Shown here: positions 1-6,523 of the stretch, in pieces
Layout: each line of letters opens with the position of its first letter
Position numbering within the stretch: the first letter of the stretch is position 1
Source of the DNA: an uncultured Phycisphaerae bacterium
Lineage (GTDB): Bacteria; Planctomycetota; Phycisphaerae; Phycisphaerales; SM1A02
Reading direction: 5' to 3'
Length of the DNA: 12,065 nt
Assembly: GCA_937899935.1 (NCBI GenBank)
Contig: CALCOW010000063.1
Location: forward strand, 1-12,065
Notes under the pieces: model-generated
Seen by the model: the letters and a program-made list of their open reading frames with translations, nothing else
Told to the model about the DNA's origin: nothing
The model's database searches: none
Translations under genes and position numbers: made by a program

Positions 1-150
1 TTCTCGACTCCACAGCGCAGCCCAGTTGTATGATTCACGGGGATTCGCACCTGTCGAGGGGCGAGGACGCGGTGACGACTGCGATCAATTGCTGTGCCTT
101 AACCTCTGAATGAACATTATCTAAATCAAATATGTTCTTATGCGCTTTGG
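1..150. other. Region downstream of the xylulokinase gene
   Basis: No gene can be supported here. The stretch lies past the stop codon of the minus-strand xylulokinase gene. It holds an AT-rich inverted repeat, GAACAT at 112-117 and ATGTTC at 132-137, 14 bases apart, about 14 bases beyond the stop. No run of T follows it on the minus strand, so it is a poor intrinsic terminator. A TGATTCA word lies at 31-37. Whatever gene comes next to the left is outside the window. Confidence 0.5.
112..137 (-). repeat. AT-rich inverted repeat just after the xylulokinase stop
   Basis: The arms GAACAT and ATGTTC are perfect 6-base complements around a 14-base AT-rich spacer. The position just past the stop codon would suit a transcription end or an mRNA-stabilising hairpin. 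However, the stem is short, the loop is large and there is no U-tract, so function is uncertain. Confidence 0.25.
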
Positions 151-1653
151 TTATGCATAGCCGCGAAAAAATGACTTCAGTGCTGGATAGGCCTGCTTGT
201 AACGTTGGTAGAATGGCGCATAACAACCCTTATTTGCGCCAGGTTGAGTCCGTGTTGTTTCTTTAACGATTGAAGTCGAAGCCGCCACCACATCATCAAA
301 GTGGCCTGAACCCACCATGGCAAGCAGTGCTGCGCCGAATGCCGCGCCCTCATTGACATTAACCCTTGCAACAGGTATTCCAAACACATCAGCCATTATT
401 TGAAGCCATAAATCGCTTTGCACACCGCCTCCAGAAATTCTAAGTGTCTCCGCAGATATTCCAAGCTCGCGGATCAAATCCAAGCTCTGGCATAAACCAA
501 AAGCAACACCCTCTAAGACCGCTCGTGTCATCGCTGCTCGACCATGCCGTAAGGTGAGACCAATAAACGCCGCTCGCGCCAAAGGATCAGCATATGGCGT
601 TCGCTCACCTGTTAAGTAAGGAAGAAAAATTAACCCTTCGCAACCTGGTGTAATCCGCTCGGCTTCTTCTAAAAGCGACTTGTAATGAAGTTTATCACCG
701 TGACTCATCACCTCTTCTACATACCACCGCAGTGATCCCCCAGCCGACATCATGACACCCATCATGTGACAACCGCCAGGGGTGGCATGAGCATAGGCAT
801 GCATTCGACCATCATGATCTATTACTGGTTTTTCTGTAGCCGCAAAAACAACACCAGATGTTCCAATCACTGCTGACATGCAAGACGAATCTACAATGCC
901 ACAACCAATCGCCTCCGCTGCTTGATCACCAGCCCCCGCCACAACCGGTGTACCTGCCATTAGTCCAGTCCGTTCTGCTGCTTTTTGACTTATGACACTA
1001 CACACCTGCGCAGACTCGAAAATTGGCGGCAGTGTCGCAATATCAATCTCTAATGCTGCCAATATTTCCGTGGAATAACTTCGAGTGCCTAAATCGAAGA
1101 GCGATGTTCCAGATGCATCAGAAACATCTGTCGCATACTCATTTGTCAGATAAAAACGCACATAGTCTTTTGGCAGCAGCATCATTTTCATCGCTGCCCA
1201 ATTTTGCGGCTCATTTTCACGTACCCATAGCATTTTTGGAGCAGTGAAACCTGTGAGGGCTGGCTTTCCTGTAATTTCCACTTGTCGCTGCCGCCCAGTA
1301 CAAGCATGAATTTCATCGCACTGCTTCTCCGTTCTCTGATCATTCCAGAGTATGGCGGGGCGAATGACATCACCAGCACTATTGAGCATGACCAGTCCAT
1401 GCATCTGCCCAGTCAGGCCGATCGCTGCAATTTGTTCTCCCGTAATGCTCGCTTTAATAAGGACTGCTGAAATTACTTGATCAATTGCATCTGTCCACCA
1501 AGTCGGATCTTGCTCAGACCAAAGTGAATGTGGCGATGACAATGAATAACTAGCTGTTTCTTTGGCAAGCACATCACCATGTTGATTAATCAGCAGTGCC
1601 TTTGTACTTCCCGTAGCGATGTCAATTCCAAGAAAACAAGTCTTGTCAACCAT
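151..1653 (-). CDS. xylB: Xylulokinase (FGGY carbohydrate kinase)
   Basis: This cytoplasmic kinase phosphorylates D-xylulose with ATP to xylulose 5-phosphate, which enters the pentose phosphate pathway. The protein has 500 residues, close to the family norm. It shows the N-terminal FGGY signature GIDIATGSTK (residues 9-18), the xylulokinase substrate motif GQMHGL (82-87), the AILWNDQRT block (100-108), LLPKDY (159-164), DVSDASGT (176-183), the catalytic aspartate in GAGDQAAEAIG (Asp243), LTGERTPY (347-354), and C-terminal ATP-site glycines in ISGGGVQSD (406-414) and EGAAFGAAL (435-443). The MHGL and WNDQRT blocks separate it from glycerol, gluconate and ribulose kinases. The ATG at 1653 is chosen because a purine-rich AGGAAAAAGAGAG lies just upstream. 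An in-frame TTG at 1677 would add eight residues ahead of the conserved start. No xylA, transporter or xylose regulator is adjacent, so xylose isomerisation must be encoded elsewhere. Confidence 0.95.
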   Translation of the reverse strand: MVDKTCFLGIDIATGSTKALLINQHGDVLAKETASYSLSSPHSLWSEQDPTWWTDAIDQVISAVLIKASITGEQIAAIGLTGQMHGLVMLNSAGDVIRPAILWNDQRTEKQCDEIHACTGRQRQVEITGKPALTGFTAPKMLWVRENEPQNWAAMKMMLLPKDYVRFYLTNEYATDVSDASGTSLFDLGTRSYSTEILAALEIDIATLPPIFESAQVCSVISQKAAERTGLMAGTPVVAGAGDQAAEAIGCGIVDSSCMSAVIGTSGVVFAATEKPVIDHDGRMHAYAHATPGGCHMMGVMMSAGGSLRWYVEEVMSHGDKLHYKSLLEEAERITPGCEGLIFLPYLTGERTPYADPLARAAFIGLTLRHGRAAMTRAVLEGVAFGLCQSLDLIRELGISAETLRISGGGVQSDLWLQIMADVFGIPVARVNVNEGAAFGAALLAMVGSGHFDDVVAASTSIVKETTRTQPGANKGCYAPFYQRYKQAYPALKSFFRGYA

Positions 1654-2188
1654 TCTGATCTCTCTTTTTCCTGACAACTCATGACAACCTATTTTCGTTC
1701 GAGCTGAGGAAAACCATCAACTCCATCGTATGAGCGGTCTAGAAGACGTGATTTTCAATAGCAAAAGTATCTATCGGTAGCACCACAAGCTTATCACCCG
1801 ACTTCGACTGCTGTTAAAGCAGGGTTAGCGACCCATTGAAATATAGCTCATGGCCTGATTCAACGCTGGGCTGACTGCTGTCATAGGAAAAATTCAGAGC
1901 CCCAAAAGTAATGACTCTGGCTTACATTTTTCACGTTTGTAGGATTTACCGGGGATATCAACCCGTGTTTCACGGCCACTAAACGCCATCTCCACAACTC
2001 TTTCAAAAAGGCGTGGGCAATCCACCGATGACTTGTCTATTCTATTGGACACCGGGGAGGACAACACATCCTCAAGTCCAACTCAAATGACCGCTACAGC
2101 TGTTTGTAAGGGTTCCCAGACATACAGCACTCATGTAGTTCCTCATGACAGAAATGTGGCTCAGCGAAGATATGGAATCAGTACCACC
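1654..2188. other. Divergent intergenic region between xylB and the first propeller gene
   Basis: This 535-base region must hold the promoters of two divergent genes, but I see no convincing -35/-10 pair for either. It contains two small adjacent hairpins: CTGCT (1808-1812) with AGCAG (1818-1822), and GGGT (1822-1825) with ACCC (1831-1834). A third is CCGTG (1963-1967) with CACGG (1971-1975). There is a direct repeat of GACTGCTGT (1806-1814 and 1873-1881) and a TGATTCA word at 1856-1862. A 57-codon open frame on the minus strand (1894-2067) is discussed in the findings. An in-frame upstream extension of the propeller gene reaches a TTG at 2033 but looks non-coding. Confidence 0.5.
1963..1975 (+). 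other. Short hairpin in the leader of the first propeller gene
   Basis: CCGTG, a TTT loop and CACGG form a perfect five-base-pair stem about 215 bases ahead of the chosen start codon. No T-run follows. It may be leader structure or chance. Confidence 0.2.
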
Positions 2189-2192
2189 ATGA
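2172..2192 (+). other. Possible six-codon leader frame overlapping the propeller start by ATGA
   Basis: An ATG at 2172 opens a tiny frame (MESVPP) whose TGA stop overlaps the chosen start codon as ATGA. The first propeller gene has no clear Shine-Dalgarno sequence of its own, so translational coupling is possible. The frame is very short and could easily be chance. Confidence 0.15.
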
Positions 2193-4207
2193 CGAACCAA
2201 TATGACATTTCTCCCCTTACCAGCCGCTGCCTCATTATTATGACAACGCTATTCTTGAGCGCTGCTGCGGTAGCGGATTACGAAGGCTTGAACTACCGAG
2301 TTACTAAAGATATTCAGTTTGATGGACAGACCTACTACTCCATCGACCTCTTTGTTGATGTTGAATATTCAAATGATCGCCTATTGATGGTATTTGGTGA
2401 TTCCACCAATAATCTTAAGCTCTCTGCACTCGATGGCGGTTTGTATAACAGTGCAAATGGAAATGATCTTCCACATAACCCAGTCTTTGATGACATATTT
2501 GGAGACAGTCTTAAGTATGATAGTTTTGTTACGATTGGTACTGATGTATTGATTGAGATCGGCGGGCCAAACGTTCTCGCATTCGATAGTACTTCGTTTA
2601 ACAATGATGATATTTTCGTACTTACTGATGGGAGTTGGTACATCTTGCCTATTAGTGAAACTATTGGGTTTCCACATGATGAGCTCGGCATCCTCATTGC
2701 CCGCCTCACTGTTCGAGAAGATCAAGTGATTGCTGGAAGCATCAATCTGGTTGGACGAAATGAGGATGAAGGTGAGATACAGCCCTGGAATTCCATATTT
2801 GGCGAAACATTTGTGTTCACTTCTGAAAGTGTTTCATCGAATGAAACAGTTCCAGTCCTTACCGACAAATGGACGAATGGGAAAAATAACGGTGATCGCT
2901 ATGGCTTTGCGATTGCCAACATCGGTGATGTCAACAAAGACGGTTTTGATGACCTTGCAATCGGAGCGCCCTTCGCCAGCGAACAAGGCGCTCTCAATGG
3001 CCAGATTGAAGTTCGATCTGGTTACGATGACACGCTCTTGTATTCCATTGAAGGACAACATCAGGGCGAGAGACTTGGTTCTTCGATTGCCGGAGCGGGT
3101 GACATAAACGGCGATAATGTTCCAGATTTTATTGCCGGCGCTCCCCGCAACAGTGAGCAAGGCGATAAGGCTGGTAAAGCTTATGTGTTTTCAGGTATTG
3201 ACGGCTCTGAAGTAGCTGTGTTCTTCGGGCAAAATGCTGGGGACCGCTTTGGACAGAGCGTCGCTGGCGGAAGCACGCTCGACGGAAATAATGTGCCTGA
3301 TATTGCGATCGGCGCGCCTCGCTATAAAAACAAAAAAGGCGCTGTTTATCTCTATAGTGTTAGCGATGGAACACTGATTCAACGCCTCAAGGGCAAAAAC
3401 GATGGCGATCAATTTGGTCAATCAGTTGCGATGACCTCTGATCCCTCTCGCTATGGCCGTCTGATTGTTGGTGCTCCTAAACATGATGGCACAGATAAAA
3501 ATGCTGGCCTCGTAAATGTCTTTCAGTTTAATGGAAACAGTTTTAACACGACTGCTTCAATTCAAGGAAAACGTAAGAAAGACAAATTAGGCTCTGCAGT
3601 CGCAGGACTTGGTGATCTTAATGGTGATGGTGTGGAAGACTTCGGCGTAGGCTCGCCAAACTATGACAGTGGTAGCAAAAGTAATGTAGGTAGGTGCAGC
3701 ATCTATTCCGGAAAGAATGGTTCGAGCCTCTGGAATAAGAATGGCAGCCACAACAATGAAAAGCTTGGATATTTTATCGGTGATGCTGGTGATATTAACT
3801 GTGATGGAATAAGTGATGTTCTAGTTGGCTCCCCAAAATATAATGCCAGCGGTGGTAAAGAGAAGGCTGGACGTCTCATTGGATTTGCGGGTGACAGTGG
3901 GCTCAGCCTTCAAAATCTAGTCTCGGACCAAGCTGGCTCTCGAATGGGTCAATCAGCTGCAGCTTTGGGTAATCCTTATAACTTTACAAAGCTTGCGTTG
4001 GGTGCCTGGAACTACACACCGGATGTCCAAATGGGGCTGACTGGTGGCATCACGTATACAAACTACTTTGGATGCAATGCCACAAGTGAACTGACAGAAC
4101 CCTTAGCAGATCAAGGCCGGGTGCCCGGAACTGGTCCACAAAACAATCAAGAGAACGTTCCTAGTGGAGAAGTCGGTGAGTTGGTCGAACTCTTACTTCG
4201 CTACTAG
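2189..4207 (+). CDS. Exported seven-repeat FG-GAP (integrin-alpha-like) beta-propeller protein, copy 1
   Basis: This is a secreted or surface protein of 672 residues whose ligand and role are unknown. Residues 1-29 form a signal peptide with hydrophobic core CLIIMTTLFLSAAAVA and an AVA cleavage site before DYEGLN. Residues 30 to about 215 form a domain I do not recognise, with marks GGLYNS, FDDIFGD and YDSFVTIG. It is shared with the next gene. Seven FG-GAP repeats follow, beginning near residues 231, 289, 347, 402, 460, 519 and 579. Each starts G-x4-(D/E/S)-(R/K/Q)-(F/L/Y/M)-G and most contain a GAP or GSP turn. Calcium-loop motifs DxNxDGxxD or close variants lie at 247-255, 305-313, 476-484 and 535-543. 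Blade 3 is degenerate, and blades 4 and 7 lack the loop. Seven repeats match a closed integrin-alpha-type propeller. A polar tail of about 40 residues ends the protein without a membrane anchor. The start at 2189 gives a normal signal peptide but has only a weak ribosome site. A TTG at 2033 and an ATG at 2087 in frame would bury the signal peptide. Confidence 0.85.
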   Translation: MTNQYDISPLTSRCLIIMTTLFLSAAAVADYEGLNYRVTKDIQFDGQTYYSIDLFVDVEYSNDRLLMVFGDSTNNLKLSALDGGLYNSANGNDLPHNPVFDDIFGDSLKYDSFVTIGTDVLIEIGGPNVLAFDSTSFNNDDIFVLTDGSWYILPISETIGFPHDELGILIARLTVREDQVIAGSINLVGRNEDEGEIQPWNSIFGETFVFTSESVSSNETVPVLTDKWTNGKNNGDRYGFAIANIGDVNKDGFDDLAIGAPFASEQGALNGQIEVRSGYDDTLLYSIEGQHQGERLGSSIAGAGDINGDNVPDFIAGAPRNSEQGDKAGKAYVFSGIDGSEVAVFFGQNAGDRFGQSVAGGSTLDGNNVPDIAIGAPRYKNKKGAVYLYSVSDGTLIQRLKGKNDGDQFGQSVAMTSDPSRYGRLIVGAPKHDGTDKNAGLVNVFQFNGNSFNTTASIQGKRKKDKLGSAVAGLGDLNGDGVEDFGVGSPNYDSGSKSNVGRCSIYSGKNGSSLWNKNGSHNNEKLGYFIGDAGDINCDGISDVLVGSPKYNASGGKEKAGRLIGFAGDSGLSLQNLVSDQAGSRMGQSAAALGNPYNFTKLALGAWNYTPDVQMGLTGGITYTNYFGCNATSELTEPLADQGRVPGTGPQNNQENVPSGEVGELVELLLRY

Positions 4208-4258
4208 TTAACACACGGGCGATTCGTCCCCCACCTATAGAATTTGACCTTGTACTCA

Positions 4259-4274
4259 TGCCCGATAACGGGCA
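4259..4274 (+). other. Perfect six-base-pair hairpin after the first propeller gene
   Basis: TGCCCG pairs perfectly with CGGGCA across an ATAA loop, 52 bases past the stop codon of the first propeller gene. The stem is GC-rich as in terminators, but AGAGGG follows instead of a T-run. It is possibly a weak or factor-assisted terminator, or part of the leader structure. Confidence 0.35.
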
Positions 4275-4403
4275 AGAGGGAATTATCAGGGTCGGTCAAT
4301 CGGCTTGATTCACTGTTAAACGAAGAAAATAGACCCACTTTCGAAGTGGCGGCAAAGTTGCACTCCGCAAATGCAGACAGTTCCTAGGGGAATTGATTTT
4401 GCG

Positions 4404-4409
4404 AAGGAG
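4404..4409 (+). promoter_or_regulatory. Ribosome binding site fixing the start of the second propeller gene
   Basis: AAGGAG lies seven bases before the ATG at 4417. This decides against the in-frame TTG at 4393, which lies upstream of it and inside the third hairpin. Confidence 0.8.
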
Positions 4410-4416
4410 AGGCGCT

Positions 4417-6459
4417 ATGTCATTGTTGTCAACCCATTTCACGAAACCTCACGTCAACAAGCGAGTTAGCCGGTTTGGAATGGCGGCCATAGCGATCGTG
4501 GTACTGTCTGGCCACAGCACGATCAAGGCCGACTACACTGGATTAAATGCTGTCGTCACAGAGAACGTTGACATCGATGGCGTGCTATACCGGTCTGTTG
4601 ATCTCTACGTAGGACTCACTGATACGGATGACCGCATTTGGGCTGTTATCAGTGAACCAGACTCACCTTTAATACTGAGCGCGCCAAATGGTGGTTTTTA
4701 CCAAAGTTCGATGGGCTTATCGACACCCCACGATACAACTTTTGATGAAATCTTTGGTGACATGCTTCGCTATGATTCATATGTCACCATAGGAGCAAAC
4801 AGCAATACACCATGTTGCACAATACTTCTAGGCTTCGATGAGGAGTCTTTCAACAATAGTGATGAAGTCATCATGGAGGATGGTACTTGGGCGGTTCTAC
4901 CAGATAATCCCATGGCTGGTCTCGGCGCTGGTGATAGCAATGGTGTATTGATAGGACGTTTTACAGTCCGACATGATCAAACCATGAGTGGTCGCCTTAA
5001 TTTATTGGGACGATTAGCGAATGGAGATACATGGTCCGCTGCCAACGTCACCTTTTCATATGGACCAGAGGCGGTGGAAGTTCCAGAGCTTATAGGCCAG
5101 TCCAAACAAGAACGATACGCCAAAACACTTCGTCTTATTGGTGATATCGATGGTGACGGAGTCGATGACTTTGCAGTTGGCGCACCGTTGAAAAGTACTG
5201 TCCAGCAAAATGCTGGGGCCGTCTATCTCTATTCTGGCCAAACAGGCGCTCTCATTCGAACTCTAAATGGCCAATCGCCAAATGGACGTTATGGATCGTC
5301 ACTTGCCTACGCTGGTGATATCGATGGAGACAACATCCCTGATCTAATCATTGGTTCACCTCGTTCGTCTCATGTGGGTGACAGCAATGGCCAAGTTGAC
5401 TTGGTATCAGGTGCTGATGGACAAACTATTCTCAGTATATACGGTGAAAATGAAGGCGATCGACTTGGAACAACTGTTGCCGGACCACCACTTAATTCTG
5501 ACAATCCCAATCACCCCCTTTTACTCGGTGCACCATACCATGACAGTGCTGGCCGACAATCTGGTCGGATCTATGTACTGGATAATTTAGGAAATCAACT
5601 AGCGACCATCGATGGCTCTCGGAAGGGAGATCGCTTTGGTTCTTCAATTTCTTTTATTGGCGATACTACTGGTGATGCACATAGTGAATTCATTGTTGGG
5701 TCACCAAAGAACGATGACAATGCCTCTAACGCCGGGCGTGCCGATATCTTTAGTGGAAACTCCTACCAGATGATCAAGACATTACTTGGGCAGAAAGCTG
5801 GCTCTCGCTTTGGATCATCTGTGGTAGGCGGCGGGCATCTTGATAGCGATATCTATGCTGACTTTGTAGTCGCAGCGACACATTACAACAAGAGCAATAA
5901 ACAGAAAGTCGGACGTGTTTACGCTTATTCTGGGCGCCATTCAACCATGCTTTGGAAGAAGACTGGTAAGTCAACTAATGAACGACTTGGCAGCTTCATT
6001 CACATTACGAAGGATATCAATTGCGATGGGCATGATGATGTCATCATTAGCTCGCCTCGCTATAGCGAGACAGGCTCCAGTCATATAGGCCGAGTTGTTC
6101 TTCGATCAGGCGCAACGGCAGAGTTGATTACTAGTTTGATTGGAGTACAGCCAGAAGGTTTCTTGGGTGAATCAGCCTGTGTTGTCCACAAAAGCGAAGG
6201 AACTCCTACTCTCTTAGTAGGAGCAAGCCGCATGACCATTGATGGCATGGATGACACTGGTAGCATCGTGGAAGCCATTTTGAGTCAATGCAGTCTTCGA
6301 ATTCAAAGTCTTCGCAATCCTGCTGCAGCAAAATTTTCTGGAAGCAACAGCACTCCCCTCTCAGAGAGTTCAATGACTGAGACGATGCACTACTATCTCG
6401 GAGATATTCTTAATCTACCACTTGATCGTGTCAATGACTCCGCGCACCATCGACACTAA
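4417..6459 (+). CDS. Exported seven-repeat FG-GAP (integrin-alpha-like) beta-propeller protein, copy 2
   Basis: This 680-residue exported protein is a full-length paralogue of the gene before it and probably arose by tandem duplication. The signal peptide spans residues 1-38: a basic n-region with HVNKRVSR, a hydrophobic core GMAAIAIVVLSG and an IKA cleavage site before DYTGLN. The unknown N-terminal domain follows (39 to about 215), again with GGFYQS, FDEIFGD and YDSYVTIG. Seven FG-GAP repeats begin near residues 227, 285, 343, 400, 458, 517 and 576. Calcium loops are clear in blades 1 (DIDGDGVDD, 243-251), 2 (301-309) and 6 (DINCDGHDD, 533-541), degenerate in 4 and 5, and absent in 3 and 7. 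This protein therefore keeps fewer calcium sites than copy 1. An adjacent Cys-Cys pair lies at 133-134 in the N-terminal domain, absent from copy 1. The C-terminal tail of about 55 residues differs from that of copy 1 and ends in His-His-Arg-His. Ligand and function are unknown; surface recognition is a guess from the integrin-like fold. Confidence 0.87.
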   Translation: MSLLSTHFTKPHVNKRVSRFGMAAIAIVVLSGHSTIKADYTGLNAVVTENVDIDGVLYRSVDLYVGLTDTDDRIWAVISEPDSPLILSAPNGGFYQSSMGLSTPHDTTFDEIFGDMLRYDSYVTIGANSNTPCCTILLGFDEESFNNSDEVIMEDGTWAVLPDNPMAGLGAGDSNGVLIGRFTVRHDQTMSGRLNLLGRLANGDTWSAANVTFSYGPEAVEVPELIGQSKQERYAKTLRLIGDIDGDGVDDFAVGAPLKSTVQQNAGAVYLYSGQTGALIRTLNGQSPNGRYGSSLAYAGDIDGDNIPDLIIGSPRSSHVGDSNGQVDLVSGADGQTILSIYGENEGDRLGTTVAGPPLNSDNPNHPLLLGAPYHDSAGRQSGRIYVLDNLGNQLATIDGSRKGDRFGSSISFIGDTTGDAHSEFIVGSPKNDDNASNAGRADIFSGNSYQMIKTLLGQKAGSRFGSSVVGGGHLDSDIYADFVVAATHYNKSNKQKVGRVYAYSGRHSTMLWKKTGKSTNERLGSFIHITKDINCDGHDDVIISSPRYSETGSSHIGRVVLRSGATAELITSLIGVQPEGFLGESACVVHKSEGTPTLLVGASRMTIDGMDDTGSIVEAILSQCSLRIQSLRNPAAAKFSGSNSTPLSESSMTETMHYYLGDILNLPLDRVNDSAHHRH

Positions 6460-6523
6460 CACTTGGCAACAGGCTCATAACAAACCACAAGCCCTATTCC
6501 CCACTGCAAACTCCAGCATCTGA
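6460..6523. other. Short gap between convergent stop codons
   Basis: The 64 bases between the second propeller gene (plus) and the histidine kinase (minus) hold no clear hairpin with a T-run on either strand. Read-through and antisense overlap of the two transcripts are therefore possible. Confidence 0.5.

Larger units (their letters stand above)
4208..4416 (+). promoter_or_regulatory. Hairpin-rich intergenic leader before the second propeller gene
   Basis: These 209 bases carry three compact hairpins: TGCCCG/CGGGCA around ATAA (4259-4274), CCACTT/AAGTGG around TCG (4335-4349), and a seven-pair stem around TAGG (4378-4395). The last ends just ahead of the ribosome site AAGGAG at 4404-4409. 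A TGATTCA word lies at 4306-4312. None of the stems is followed by a T-run, so I do not call an intrinsic terminator. The arrangement could be an mRNA leader controlling the second gene or processing between the paired genes. It does not match a riboswitch class I can name securely. Confidence 0.35.

Noticed and set aside
35..60. T-arm-like sequence on the minus strand (GGTGCGAATCCCC) hinting at a tRNA or tmRNA end
   Set aside because: The five-base stem does not pair, and no acceptor, anticodon or D-arm could be found around it.
2033..2188. In-frame 5' extension of the first propeller gene to a TTG codon
   Set aside because: It would place 52 polar residues before a textbook signal peptide, and the paralogous gene has no such extension. 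The ATG at 2189 gives a normal exported protein.
2335..2725. Long antisense open frames inside the first propeller gene
   Set aside because: They overlap a strongly supported, paralogue-conserved coding sequence and show no domain or signal of their own.
4330..4400. Cyclic-di-GMP-I riboswitch ahead of the second propeller gene
   Set aside because: A CGGCAAAG segment after a hairpin recalls the core, but the conserved second stem and flanking bases are not present. Kept only as an unassigned structured leader.
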